Shown here: positions 34,947 through 44,064 of the stretch, piece by piece | Numbering within the stretch: position 1 is the stretch's first letter | How the letters are laid out: the number at the start of each line of letters is the position of its first letter | Source: Scandinavium ludwigii_A | Lineage (GTDB): Bacteria; Pseudomonadota; Gammaproteobacteria; Enterobacterales; Enterobacteriaceae | Direction: 5' to 3' | DNA length: 64,000 bases | Assembly: GCA_050516505.1 (NCBI GenBank) | Contig: CP191518.1 | Coordinates: 62,001 to 126,000 of the forward strand | The notes under the pieces: model-generated | What the model saw: only the letters and a program-made list of their open reading frames with translations | What the model was told of the DNA's origin: nothing | Database searches by the model: none | Made by a program: the position numbers and the translations under genes

Positions 34947-36134
34947 TTACGCGGCATCGCCACGCGTCACCGGCGCCAGCGACGCCGCCAGATGCTTCGC
35001 CTCCTGCACCAGCGAATCACGCGAAATGTCGCTAATGGATTTCGCCCCGGTTAACGTCATCGCCACTTTCATCTCTTTCTCTATCAAATTCAGCAGATTG
35101 GTCACGCCTGCGCCGCCGTGGGTCGCCAGCGCGTACAGATACGCACGGCCCAGCAGTACGCTATCCGCGCCCAGCGCAATCATCCGCACCACGTCCAGAC
35201 CGTTACGAATACCGCTGTCGGCAAGAATGGCGATATCACCCTTCACCGCATCAGCAATGGCAGGCAGCGCGCGGGCGGAAGACAGCACGCCGTCGAGCTG
35301 GCGACCGCCGTGGTTAGACACCACAATGCCGTCCGCGCCAAAGCGCACCGCATCGCGCGCGTCTTCCGGGTCGAGGATCCCTTTGATCACCATCGGACCG
35401 TCCCAAAATTCGCGGATCCACTCGAGGTCTTTCCACGAAATCGACGGATCGAAGTTATTCGCCAGCCAGCCAATATAATCTTCCAGCCCCGTGGGTTTCC
35501 CGAGATAGGTGGAGATATTGCCCAGGTCGTGCGGACGCCCGTTTACGCCCACGTCCCACGCCCATTGTGGGTGCGTGACAGACTGCCAATAGCGGCGCAG
35601 CGCAGCATTCGGGCCGCTCATTCCGGAGTGTGCATCGCGATAGCGCGCCCCGGGTGTTGGCATATCGACGGTAAACACCAGCGTTGAACAACCCGCTGCT
35701 TTCGCACGTTCCAGCGCATTGCGCATAAATCCGCGATCGCGCAGCACGTACAGCTGGAACCACATCGGACGCTTAATCGTCGGGGCGACCTCTTCAATCG
35801 GACACACGGACACCGTGGAAAGGGTGAACGGAATGCCTTTGGCATCCGCCGCGCCCGCCGCCTGCACTTCACCGCGACGGGCGTACATGCCACACAGCCC
35901 AACCGGGGCCAGCGCCACCGGCATCGACAGCGTTTCGTTAAACAGCTTGGTCTCCAGGCTGAGATCCGACATGTTCTTCAGTACACGCTGGCGCAGCGCC
36001 ACGTCGGAAAGATCGGCCACGTTACGACGCAGAGTGTGCTCGCTGTAGGCGCCGCCGTCGATGTAGTGAAAAAGAAACGGCGGCAGAATGCGTTGGGCCG
36101 CGGCCCGATAGTCGCTGGCGGCTGAAATAATCAT
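34947..36134 (-). CDS. lldD: L-lactate dehydrogenase (quinone), FMN-dependent
   Basis: Membrane-associated FMN enzyme oxidising L-lactate to pyruvate and feeding electrons to quinone. 395 residues of the alpha-hydroxyacid oxidase family: N-terminal MIISAASDYRAAAQRILPPF, TVSVCPIEEVA, WFQLYVLRDRGF, and the active-site HGGRQLDG with FMN-binding LADSGIRNGLDVVRMIALGA. ATGA overlap with lldR. Last gene of lldPRD. Confidence 0.97.
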   Translation of the reverse strand: MIISAASDYRAAAQRILPPFLFHYIDGGAYSEHTLRRNVADLSDVALRQRVLKNMSDLSLETKLFNETLSMPVALAPVGLCGMYARRGEVQAAGAADAKGIPFTLSTVSVCPIEEVAPTIKRPMWFQLYVLRDRGFMRNALERAKAAGCSTLVFTVDMPTPGARYRDAHSGMSGPNAALRRYWQSVTHPQWAWDVGVNGRPHDLGNISTYLGKPTGLEDYIGWLANNFDPSISWKDLEWIREFWDGPMVIKGILDPEDARDAVRFGADGIVVSNHGGRQLDGVLSSARALPAIADAVKGDIAILADSGIRNGLDVVRMIALGADSVLLGRAYLYALATHGGAGVTNLLNLIEKEMKVAMTLTGAKSISDISRDSLVQEAKHLAASLAPVTRGDAA

Positions 36135-36907
36135 TTATGGTTCTCCCTGAAGTGCTCGTTATGGTCGCCGGGAAGGCGAGTGATCCGCGCCTGGCGGGCT
36201 CTGTCTTCATCAAACTGTTTAATGGTGGTGTGGACGAAACCGAGATGCGACATCATGGCCTGGCGAGCGCCTTCGGCATCTCCGGCGAGAATGGCGTCCA
36301 GCACCGCCTGATGCTGCTCGGTCAATTTGGCAAACACCGGCGGGACGAGATACATCCGTTGGCGGCTCTGCTTGACGGAGGATTGCAGCAGGTCGAAGAA
36401 ACCGCGCATCGTCTGCAACAGCACAACGTTATGCGAGGCTTCGGCAATGGCGAGATGAAAGCGCACGTCGGCCTGAGAGGCTAAATCCGGGTCGTCGCTT
36501 TGCGTCGCTTCGAAACACAGACGGATTTTTTCTTTATCGGCTTCGGTGGCTCGCAGCGCCGCGTGCCAGGCGGTACTGGCCTCAATGGCATGCCGGGCTT
36601 CGAGAATATCGAAGCTGTAATCCGGATCGTCGGCGAGCAGGCTTTTCAGTGGCTGCACAATGTTTTGCTCCGACCACGGCTCATGCTGCCAGCGGATAAA
36701 CGTCCCGCCGCCGCGACGACTTACCAGCAGCCCTTCGCTCGCCAGTTTCGCCAGCGCTTCACGCAGTGAATTTCGCGACACGCCAAGCTGCGTGGCCAGT
36801 TGGCGCTCGGCGGGCAAACGCGTGCCCGCCTCCAGTTGCTGTTCTTCAATCAGCATCCGCACACGGGTCGCAACCTCGTCAGCCAGACGCCGGGGCATCA
36901 CTTTCAT
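36131..36907 (-). CDS. lldR: L-lactate-responsive regulator LldR, GntR/FadR family
   Basis: 258 residues: N-terminal winged helix (LPAERQLATQLGVSRNSLREALAKLASEGLL) and a C-terminal FCD ligand domain with metal-binding histidines (ARHAIEAS, RFHLAIAEASHN, HLGFVHTTI). In E. coli LldR represses lldPRD without L-lactate and helps activate with it, binding two distant operators; matching sites lie upstream of lldP. Coupled by ATGA overlaps to lldP and lldD. Confidence 0.96.
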   Translation of the reverse strand: MKVMPRRLADEVATRVRMLIEEQQLEAGTRLPAERQLATQLGVSRNSLREALAKLASEGLLVSRRGGGTFIRWQHEPWSEQNIVQPLKSLLADDPDYSFDILEARHAIEASTAWHAALRATEADKEKIRLCFEATQSDDPDLASQADVRFHLAIAEASHNVVLLQTMRGFFDLLQSSVKQSRQRMYLVPPVFAKLTEQHQAVLDAILAGDAEGARQAMMSHLGFVHTTIKQFDEDRARQARITRLPGDHNEHFRENHK

Positions 36908-38559
36908 GGGATCATCCAGGTTAAGACGTAAGCCTGTAGCGTGGTGATCACGCCCACCATGCAGGTGAAAATCAGGCTATGTTTCACCGTGAAGCGGAAC
37001 AGGTCCGACTCTTTACCGACCAGCCCCACCGCCGCACAGGCAATGGCGATGGACTGCGGCGAAATCATTTTCCCGGTCACGCCGCCGGTGGTATTCGCCG
37101 CGACCAGCAGCACGTCTGAAACGCCAATCTGCTGCGCGGCGGTGGCCTGTAGTGCAGCAAATAGCGCATTTGAAGAGGTATCGGAACCGGTCAGGAACAC
37201 GCCCAGCCAGCCGAGGAACGGCGAGAAGAACGGGAACGCGCCGCCGGTATGCGCCAGCGCTAAGGCCAGCGTCGACGACAGGCCGGAGTAGTTAGAGATA
37301 AACGCGAACGCCAACACCATGCCGATGGAGTAAATCGGCAGAGCCAAATCCTTCAGCGTGTGGCCGAAAGTCACTACCGCATCTTTCGGCTTCATGCGTA
37401 GCCACACCACGGAAAGCAGGGCGGCAAACAGGATTGCCGTGCCGGTCGCGGAGAACCAGTCGAATTTATACACCGCCGCATACGGCGTGGCGTCGTGCAC
37501 CACCGGCGGCATACGCGCGACCAGCTTGTCGAGATACGGCACGGAGACATTAAACACCCAGTCGTACAGCGCGCCGCCCGGGGCGAACAGCGCCTTAAAC
37601 GGCGGTACGCTCCATAGGGTCACGGTGGCGGTCAGGAACAGGAATGGCGACCAGGCGCGGAGCACCTGTCCGGGCGTGTATCGGGTGCGCGACAGGGTCA
37701 TATCGACCTGCGACGCGCCCACGTCGGCAAAGCGGAAAATGCGCACCGGCTGCCAGCGTTTCAGGAACAGCGTCAGGCATACCAGCGAAACCAACGATGA
37801 GATAATGTCCGGCAGCTCGGGACCGATAAAGTTGGAGCTCAGATACTGGGCAATCGCGAAGGAACCGCCCGCGACCATCACCGCAGGCCAGGTCTCTTTC
37901 ACGCCGCGCCAGCCGTCCATAATCGCCATGATCCAGAACAGCACGATGATGGTCAGGAACGGCAGCTGACGGCCGACCATTTGGCCGATCGCAAAGCTGT
38001 CGATACCGGTGACCTGACCCGCAACCAGAATCGGAATGCCCATCGCGCCGAATGCCACCGGTGCGGTGTTCACGATCAGGCACAGGCCCGCGGCATACAG
38101 CGGGTTAAACCCAAGGCCGACCAACAGCGCGGCGGTAATCGCCACCGGTGCGCCAAAGCCCGCGGCCCCTTCCAGAAACGCGCCAAACGAGAAGCCGACG
38201 ATCAGCATTTGCAGACGTTGGTCCGGTGTTATCGATAATATCGATGATCGGATGATGTCGAACTGCCCGGTTTTCACCGAGATTTTGTAGACGAATACCG
38301 CGGCAATGATAATCCAGGCAATCGGCCACAGGCCGTAGAAGAAGCCGTATACCACGGAAGCCAGCGCGCGATCGACCGGCATTTTATAGAACAGGAGTGC
38401 CACCGCGAGGGCAATAGCGACGGTATAGCTCGCGGCGACGTAGCCCTTCAGCTTGAGCTTAATCAGGGCGTAAAAGAAAAAGATGATCGGTAGGGCGGCA
38501 ATCAGGCTTGAGAGCCAGATATTTCCCGCAGGGTCGTAGTTTTGATGCCAGAGGTTCAT
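36904..38559 (-). CDS. lldP: L-lactate permease
   Basis: 551-residue inner-membrane lactate:H+ symporter of the LctP family with roughly a dozen or more hydrophobic helices. The ATG at 38559 gives the family start MNLWHQNYDPAGNIWLSS and has GGAG upstream; an extension of 11 codons is rejected. Characteristic segments are GAFLEGAAGFGAPVAIT and LGVFLTGSDTSSNALFAALQ. First gene of lldPRD. Confidence 0.97.
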   Translation of the reverse strand: MNLWHQNYDPAGNIWLSSLIAALPIIFFFYALIKLKLKGYVAASYTVAIALAVALLFYKMPVDRALASVVYGFFYGLWPIAWIIIAAVFVYKISVKTGQFDIIRSSILSITPDQRLQMLIVGFSFGAFLEGAAGFGAPVAITAALLVGLGFNPLYAAGLCLIVNTAPVAFGAMGIPILVAGQVTGIDSFAIGQMVGRQLPFLTIIVLFWIMAIMDGWRGVKETWPAVMVAGGSFAIAQYLSSNFIGPELPDIISSLVSLVCLTLFLKRWQPVRIFRFADVGASQVDMTLSRTRYTPGQVLRAWSPFLFLTATVTLWSVPPFKALFAPGGALYDWVFNVSVPYLDKLVARMPPVVHDATPYAAVYKFDWFSATGTAILFAALLSVVWLRMKPKDAVVTFGHTLKDLALPIYSIGMVLAFAFISNYSGLSSTLALALAHTGGAFPFFSPFLGWLGVFLTGSDTSSNALFAALQATAAQQIGVSDVLLVAANTTGGVTGKMISPQSIAIACAAVGLVGKESDLFRFTVKHSLIFTCMVGVITTLQAYVLTWMIP

Positions 38560-38632
38560 GCAGGTCTCCAAAGAACCACTCCACGGCCACACGGGCGAGT
38601 CTTCGCTCAGCTCTGCGTCACACGCTTTGTAA

Positions 38633-38649
38633 AAGTGGTCCTGCCAAAA
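38633..38649 (-). promoter_or_regulatory. Predicted LldR operator O2 (downstream)
   Basis: TGGTCCTGCCA (38636-38646) is an interrupted palindrome TGG-5-CCA in the lldP leader. Its centre is 126 bases from that of the upstream operator, close to the E. coli O1-O2 spacing. Confidence 0.6.
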
Positions 38650-38676
38650 TTATGATGTGAGGGTAATGCCATGGAA

Positions 38677-38704
38677 TGGTTAACCATATGTTGCCATCAG
38701 GCAA
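38677..38704 (-). promoter_or_regulatory. Predicted lldPRD promoter
   Basis: On the minus strand TTGCCT (38704-38699) and TAACCA (38682-38677) are 16 bases apart, placing transcription start near 38670. That start puts the two LldR-like sites at about -105 and +22, as reported for E. coli. Confidence 0.5.
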
Positions 38705-38758
38705 TTCATATGTTGCATGAGATCGGGGTTATGTGAGGCGTCAGGCAGAACCAATGGG

Positions 38759-38775
38759 AATTGGTAGGGCCAATT
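38759..38775 (-). promoter_or_regulatory. Predicted LldR operator O1 (upstream)
   Basis: AATTGGTAGGGCCAATT has perfect 6-base arms AATTGG/CCAATT around a 5-base centre. It lies about 105 bases upstream of the predicted lldP start of transcription. Confidence 0.65.
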
Positions 38776-38795
38776 TAAAGAGGTTGAGATAATCA

Positions 38796-38817
38796 CCCTC
38801 TCCAGGGAAGGAGAGGG
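38796..38817. repeat. Intergenic palindromic repeat, copy C
   Basis: CCCTCTCC/GGAGAGGG (38796-38803 and 38810-38817) with a 6-base loop, 18 bases before the yibL stop codon. It may also act as a barrier between yibL and the lld regulatory region. Confidence 0.65.
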
Positions 38818-38835
38818 CCAGGAACAGAAGAGGGA

Positions 38836-39198
38836 TTAAAACGCGGTCTTAGAAAAACCGGTCATCTCTTGCAGTTCCATTTCGCGACCGAGGGCGGTCA
38901 TCGGGTGAACAATCACCAGGCCGCGCACGGCTTTCTTGAGCTTGCCAATATCGGCCTGCTCTTTCTTGGTGATGGCGCGACGGTGCGGCAGAGCCAGCAG
39001 CTTTTGCGCTTCTTTGCTCAGCTTTTGCGTATACACGACACGCAGACGCGCGATCTCTGCTTCCAGCGTTGCTTTTTCTTTTTCAAGCTCAGCGAATTTC
39101 TCTGCTTCATCGACCAAAGAGAGGGTCGGCTGCAGGTGGCGGATAGCGTCCAGGCGGTCGCTCAGGCGTTTGATTTCGTTCTTTTCAACTTCTTTCAT
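38836..39198 (-). CDS. yibL: YibL family ribosome-associated protein
   Basis: 120 residues, highly charged. A predicted coiled coil occupies the first 60 residues (EKFAELEKEKATLEAEIARL), followed by a basic patch HRRAITKKEQADIGKLKKAV. E. coli YibL is reported in ribosome-associated fractions; no activity is known. Stands alone between mtlR and lldP, as in E. coli. Confidence 0.93.
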   Translation of the reverse strand: MKEVEKNEIKRLSDRLDAIRHLQPTLSLVDEAEKFAELEKEKATLEAEIARLRVVYTQKLSKEAQKLLALPHRRAITKKEQADIGKLKKAVRGLVIVHPMTALGREMELQEMTGFSKTAF

Positions 39199-39423
39199 GG
39201 TCTGTGGCTTTTGCTAGTAAAAGAGTATCGATGCTCAATAGTATGCGCGTTGAGCGCTGTTCCTGATAGTTAATTATCGAAATTTGACGCATTACACTCA
39301 GCAAAAAAACACGATTGGCATCTCTAATATAATGAAAATAAAAGTTATTTTGTGATGTGGATTCCCGAGTGCATTTTTTTGCATTAAGCAGATAAAAAGG
39401 GATGTTATGTCAGTGGCAGAGAA

Positions 39424-40017
39424 TTACTTTTGAAAGGCTTTTTTCAAGCTGACCCGTGAAATCAGCTCGGTGAGGGAAAGGACCATCGTGGAACGCACCA
39501 CCTGCTGGTAGCGCTGCTTTTGCATGGCATACAGCTCCGCGTCGCTGGTATCAAACACCGGCTGCGGCGGTAACGCGTCAACACAATGCAGTTCGCCAAA
39601 CGGGCCAAGGATCTCATCGTCGGTGAAGGCGTAATCGCTGCCGTCGTGATTGAGTTCTTCACGCAGCGCCATTAACAGCTCGGCATCTTCGTATTCCGCA
39701 CGGCTAATCACGCCGAGGCCGTAGATGAGCTTCAGACGCACAGACAGATCACCCAGCGGCCCCTCGCCGTCCAGCAACGGTTCCACTGCGTATTTCACCG
39801 CGTAATCGTCTTTGCGGAAGACCTGAAGCACCAGCATATTCACCGCCTCGGTTAACAGTTCGACGGCGGTGATCAGGAAGCTTCGTACGGTTTTGCCAGC
39901 ATTCAGACGCTCAAGCACACGGTTTTCAAAGGCTTGTGTTTGTTCCATTATTGCCTGCATATCTGACAATCTTTTGTTTGGGTGCTGCTGTAAGAGCAGC
40001 ACCGGGTCGTGCATCAT
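39424..40017 (-). CDS. mtlR: Mannitol operon repressor MtlR
   Basis: 197 residues of the MtlR family (all-helical, without an obvious helix-turn-helix), matching E. coli MtlR from RLSDMQAIMEQTQAFENRV onward; the first 15 residues differ. It lowers mtlADR expression. The ATG at 40017 forms an ATGA overlap with the mtlD stop; a second Met follows immediately. Confidence 0.94.
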   Translation of the reverse strand: MMHDPVLLLQQHPNKRLSDMQAIMEQTQAFENRVLERLNAGKTVRSFLITAVELLTEAVNMLVLQVFRKDDYAVKYAVEPLLDGEGPLGDLSVRLKLIYGLGVISRAEYEDAELLMALREELNHDGSDYAFTDDEILGPFGELHCVDALPPQPVFDTSDAELYAMQKQRYQQVVRSTMVLSLTELISRVSLKKAFQK

Positions 40018-41162
40018 GCGCTCGCTGTATACGCCGCAACCGCTTGTGCGACCACATCGCTCTCAGCGTCCAGGCCGGAGACCTGCGCGAGTGCGACCTG
40101 TGGCCCTTTCTCGTCGATAAGCGCTGCCAGTTCCAGCGCCTGTGGATCTTGCTCACTGCGGTAGTGCATCGCGGCAGCAATACCTTTCACCAGATTGGCG
40201 TGTGGCAGACCGTACTCCAGCGTACCGAGCAGCGGTTTAATCAGGCGATCCCCCGCGCTCAGTTTACGCAGCGGCTGACGGCCCACGCGCTCAACATCAT
40301 CTTTCAGATACGGGTTCTCAAAGCGACCGAGGATTTTCTGGATGTAGGCGGCATGTTTTTCAGCATCAAAACCGTAGCGTTTAATCAACACCGCGCCGCT
40401 CTCATCCATCGCGCCTTTCACTACCGCCCGGACCTTCTCATCGAGGATCGCATCACGGATAGTCTGATGACCCGCCAGCTTGCCGAGGTACGCGGTTATA
40501 GCATGCCCGGTGTTCAGGGTGAAGAGCTTGCGCTCGACAAATGCCATCAGGTTATCGGTTAATTCCATTCCTGGGATCGTCGGCAGGGTTCCCTTGAATT
40601 GGGTCTGGTCGACAATCCACTCGCTGAAGGTTTCCACGGTCACTTCCAGCGGGTCGTTGGTGGCGGATTCAGACGGGGGAACGATGCGGTCCACGGCAGA
40701 ATCGACAAAACCCACGTGCTCAGCCACCCAGGCTTTATCTTCTTCGGCCAGCGCCGCGTCAACGTGACCTTTCAACTGGGTCGTGCCGCGCACCATGTTT
40801 TCACAGGCGATGATATTCAGCGGAGTGTTGTTACCCGCGGCTTTGCGCTTGGCCAGACCTTTGGCAATTGCCGGGGCGATGCGTTCCAGAACCACAGGAC
40901 CGACGGCGGTGGTTACCAGGTCAACCTGGGCAATCAGCTCCACCACGTCATCGCCGATACTGCTCACGGCGTTCACGCCGGAAACGGTTTCGACCTGCTC
41001 ATTCTCGCCAACCACATGCACCTGATAGCTATGACGAGCATTCAGGGCATCAAGAACTACCTGATTCACATCGGCGAACGTCAGCGTGATACCAGCATCG
41101 GCCAGCAGTTTGCCGATAAAGCCACGTCCAATATTACCTGCGCCAAAATGTAATGCTTTCAT
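40014..41162 (-). CDS. mtlD: Mannitol-1-phosphate 5-dehydrogenase
   Basis: NAD-dependent oxidation of mannitol 1-phosphate to fructose 6-phosphate. The ATG at 41162 gives MKALHFGAGNIGRGFIGKLL and 382 residues, the E. coli length; a start six codons upstream is rejected. The Rossmann motif is GAGNIGRG; the polyol dehydrogenase signature is around FVERKLFTLNTGHAITAYLG. Operon mtlA-mtlD-mtlR. Confidence 0.97.
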   Translation of the reverse strand: MKALHFGAGNIGRGFIGKLLADAGITLTFADVNQVVLDALNARHSYQVHVVGENEQVETVSGVNAVSSIGDDVVELIAQVDLVTTAVGPVVLERIAPAIAKGLAKRKAAGNNTPLNIIACENMVRGTTQLKGHVDAALAEEDKAWVAEHVGFVDSAVDRIVPPSESATNDPLEVTVETFSEWIVDQTQFKGTLPTIPGMELTDNLMAFVERKLFTLNTGHAITAYLGKLAGHQTIRDAILDEKVRAVVKGAMDESGAVLIKRYGFDAEKHAAYIQKILGRFENPYLKDDVERVGRQPLRKLSAGDRLIKPLLGTLEYGLPHANLVKGIAAAMHYRSEQDPQALELAALIDEKGPQVALAQVSGLDAESDVVAQAVAAYTASA

Positions 41163-41191
41163 AGTGTTAACCTTCATCAATGTTTTTACCC

Positions 41192-41242
41192 GAGAGGGCT
41201 CGGGTGAGGGGACATCCGCGGTCCCTCACCCGAACCCTCTCC
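41192..41242. repeat. Long stem-loop between mtlA and mtlD (repeat copy D)
   Basis: The arm at 41192-41212 (GAGAGGGCTCGGGTGAGGG and on) pairs with 41222-41240 (CCCTCACCCGAACCCTCTC) over about 19 bases with one C/A-type mismatch, loop about 9-10 bases. It occupies most of the 113-base mtlA-mtlD spacer and belongs to the same sequence family as copies A-C. Confidence 0.75.
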
Positions 41243-41275
41243 CTGCAGAAACCTGCCGAGAGAGGGAAGGAAATC

Positions 41276-43198
41276 TTAAGAGACTTTGTTACCCGAAATC
41301 AGTGCCAGCACTTCGCCCACGCTGTTGGTGGTGGCCAGACGCTCGATGACGGATTCATCGTCCAGCGCATTGGTCAGGCTGGTGATAACGTGGATATGTT
41401 CGTTATTACGTGCAGCGATACCAATCACCAGACGGGCAATGTCGTCCGGCTCTTCGCCGAAGCGCACGCCGTCAGGGTACTGACAGAATACCACGCCGGT
41501 TTTCAGCACACGGTCCTTCGCTTCGATGGTGCCGTGCGGTACCGCGATGGACTCACCCAGATAGGTCGGGGTCAGTTTTTCACGTTCCAGCATCGCTTCC
41601 ACATATTCCGGCTCAACGTAGCCGCCTTTCACCAGTTGCTCACCGGCAAAACGGATGGCTTCTTCTTTGCTGAACGCTTTGCAGCCGAGGAAGATGTTTT
41701 CCGCGCTGAGTTTGAACAGGTGGCTGTCGTCAGCGTCGAAGCTGTCTTTCAGGCTGTCGCGCACTTTCACTTCGTTATCTTCGTGACGCTGAGCTGCAAC
41801 CAGACGCTCGGTCAGGCTGGTGTACAGGCCGCTGTCGAGGAAGTTAGTCAGTGAAATGTGCTGGGCCTGTGGCACCTGGCGCATCGCACGTTCGGTCAGG
41901 TCGCGGTGCGTGATCACCAGGTCGACATCCGGCGGCAAGTTGTTGATAGCGCTGTTAGTGACAGAGATATGGCTCAGACCCGCATCGGCCACTTTCTTAC
42001 GCAGCACGCCCGCACCCATTGCGCTGGAACCCATACCGGCATCACAGGCAACGATGATTTTACGCACGTGGCTCAGGTCGTTGGTCACGTCACCCGCGGT
42101 CAGCGGATTCGCTGCACCTTTGGACTCGGATTTCATCTCCTGCATACGACGGTTCGCCGCTTCGATGTCGTCGTCTTCTTTCACTTTGCTGGTTTTCAGC
42201 AGAATGGCAGAGACGATGAAGGACACCGCGGTTGCCGCAACAATTGCCGCGATGTTAGCGAAGTAAGCGCCTTTCGGGGTCATTGCCAGTACCGCCAGGA
42301 TGGAACCTGGGGAAGCCGGAGACACCAGGCCGCCATTCAGAATAGTCAGAGTGAAGACGCCAGTCATACCGCCGAGGATAACGGCCAGGATCAGACGTGG
42401 GTTCATCAGTACGTACGGGAAGTAAATTTCGTGGATACCGCCCAGGAAGTGGATGATAGCCGCGCCGCCCGCAGACTGCTTAGCATTACCACGACCGAAG
42501 AACATGTACGCCAGCAGGACGCCCATACCCGGGCCCGGGTTCGCTTCAATCAGGAAGAAGATGGATTTGCCCAGTTCATGGGACTGCTGAATACCCAGCG
42601 GCGAGAAGATACCGTGGTTAATCGCATTATTGAGGAACAGGATTTTCGCCGGTTCAACAAAGATAGACGCCAGCGGCAGCATGTCGTGAACGACCATGAA
42701 GTTAACGCCAGCCGCCAGGACTTTCGACAGCATCTCAACCGCAGGGCCAATGCCGAGGAACGCCAGAATGGCGAGGATCATCCCGATGATGCCGGCGGAG
42801 AAGTTGTTCACCAGCATCTCGAAGCCGGATTTGATTTTACCGTCAACCCAGATGTCGAAGCGTTTAATCGCCCAGCCACCCAGAGGACCGGCAATCATCG
42901 CCCCGAGGAACATCGGCATATCGGCCCCGACGATAACGCCCATGGTGGTAATTGCACCGACCACGCCGCCGCGGTCACCGCCAACCAGACGACCACCGGT
43001 GTAACCGATGAGCAGTGGCAGCAGATAAGTAATCATTGGCCCGACAAGTTTCGCCAGCGTTTCGTTTGGCAACCATCCTGTTGGAATAAATAACGCCGTG
43101 ATAATACCCCACGCGATAAACGCGCCGATGTTCGGCATCACCATGTTGCTGAGGAAGCGACCAAAGCTTTGCACTCTGATCTTGATATCGGATGACAT
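41276..43198 (-). CDS. mtlA: PTS mannitol-specific EIICBA component
   Basis: Imports and phosphorylates mannitol. The ATG at 43198 gives MSSDIKIRVQSFGRFLSN and 640 residues. An N-terminal IIC membrane domain (to about residue 340) is followed by IIB with phosphorylated Cys385 in IVACDAGMGSSAMG and IIA with His555 in ESIAVPHGT. E. coli MtlA has 637 residues with equivalent Cys384 and His554. First gene of mtlADR, under several CRP-like sites. Confidence 0.97.
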   Translation of the reverse strand: MSSDIKIRVQSFGRFLSNMVMPNIGAFIAWGIITALFIPTGWLPNETLAKLVGPMITYLLPLLIGYTGGRLVGGDRGGVVGAITTMGVIVGADMPMFLGAMIAGPLGGWAIKRFDIWVDGKIKSGFEMLVNNFSAGIIGMILAILAFLGIGPAVEMLSKVLAAGVNFMVVHDMLPLASIFVEPAKILFLNNAINHGIFSPLGIQQSHELGKSIFFLIEANPGPGMGVLLAYMFFGRGNAKQSAGGAAIIHFLGGIHEIYFPYVLMNPRLILAVILGGMTGVFTLTILNGGLVSPASPGSILAVLAMTPKGAYFANIAAIVAATAVSFIVSAILLKTSKVKEDDDIEAANRRMQEMKSESKGAANPLTAGDVTNDLSHVRKIIVACDAGMGSSAMGAGVLRKKVADAGLSHISVTNSAINNLPPDVDLVITHRDLTERAMRQVPQAQHISLTNFLDSGLYTSLTERLVAAQRHEDNEVKVRDSLKDSFDADDSHLFKLSAENIFLGCKAFSKEEAIRFAGEQLVKGGYVEPEYVEAMLEREKLTPTYLGESIAVPHGTIEAKDRVLKTGVVFCQYPDGVRFGEEPDDIARLVIGIAARNNEHIHVITSLTNALDDESVIERLATTNSVGEVLALISGNKVS

Positions 43199-43735
43199 AA
43201 AAACACCCCTTCTTATGTTTGCTATCGCGCAGGCTAAACGCCCGAGGTTTATTGTTAATTGGCGGCAGAGGTAGTAGCCGGACCCTGTTGATGATGCGAA
43301 ATCTGGCACTGAATCGTTCAACTGTCCAGTGAGCGCCCCTTAATGTGATCTGCGTCACGATAGCATGGGGTGATGTGTCGCAATTGACGTGATCGTCATC
43401 ACAAAATGGCTGTGTAAAAAAAGAACAGAGACTGAAAAGTGAACCGTCACGGGCTGTTAATGTGATGTTAATCACATTTTGTAGTGAGCTGTTTGTTGTT
43501 GATGTGTGATTAACATCACAAAGTATTTTCATCTGCGCCCGAGCAACTGTGATCGCACGCATATTCTCAATGGAGTCCCGTTGCCGCTGTAATTAAGTAA
43601 CACGGTCAATGGACGGCGAGTTTACGCATTCTGTGTTATAGCATTATGACCGACTGGCGATTAATTTTTAGTTATCACTCAGGCGTTCCGCAACGGAGCG
43701 CGTGCCGATGGGCGTGTCGTTATTTCGAGGCGGCT
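43199..43735. promoter_or_regulatory. mtlA-yibI divergent control region with four CRP-like sites
   Basis: This 537-base gene-free stretch holds four matches to TGTGA-6-TCACA: 43344-43359 (last base off), 43388-43403 (first base off), and two exact ones at 43461-43476 and 43505-43520. E. coli mtlA is likewise controlled by several CRP sites over a long region. I cannot define the mtlA -10/-35 boxes with confidence. In E. coli a small RNA, MtlS, is encoded antisense to the mtlA leader; I did not identify it here. Confidence 0.75.
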
Positions 43736-44059
43736 ATGTTTCTTAATTATTTTGCGTTAGGCGTACTTATTTTCGTCTTTTTGGTGATTTTTTACGGAAT
43801 CATTATTTTGCATGATATTCCTTATCTTATCGCCAAATCCCGCAATCACCCTCACGCCGATGCCATTCATGTCGCAGGCTGGGTGAGTCTGTTTACCCTG
43901 CATGTTATCTGGCCGTTTTTATGGATCTGGGCCACCTTGTACCGTCCTGAACGCGGCTGGGGAATGCAGGCGGAGCACGAGTCTTTGATTCAATTACAGC
44001 GCCGGGTCTCGGAGCTTGAGCAGAAACTTGCGGATACTCAACGGCCGCCTGCGGAGTAA
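43736..44059 (+). CDS. yibI: DUF3302 membrane protein YibI
   Basis: 107 residues starting MFLNYFALGVLIFVFLVIFYG, with GAGG upstream of the ATG at 43736. A membrane helix near the N-terminus and a second one in WVSLFTLHVIWPFLWIWATLY are followed by a short polar coiled-coil tail. It precedes the HlyD-type yibH by 5 bases, and the pair is likely an inner-membrane efflux module of unknown substrate. Upstream in-frame Met codons are rejected. Confidence 0.88.
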   Translation: MFLNYFALGVLIFVFLVIFYGIIILHDIPYLIAKSRNHPHADAIHVAGWVSLFTLHVIWPFLWIWATLYRPERGWGMQAEHESLIQLQRRVSELEQKLADTQRPPAE

Positions 44060-44064
44060 TCATC

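Noticed and set aside
39407..39433. Eight-codon ORF MSVAENYF with a GGA upstream, between yibL and mtlR
   Set aside because: Too short to support and overlaps the mtlR stop region; no evidence of translation.
41858..43093. 411-codon plus-strand open frame opposite mtlA
   Set aside because: Antisense to mtlA, extremely rich in His, Gln and Arg, no family similarity.
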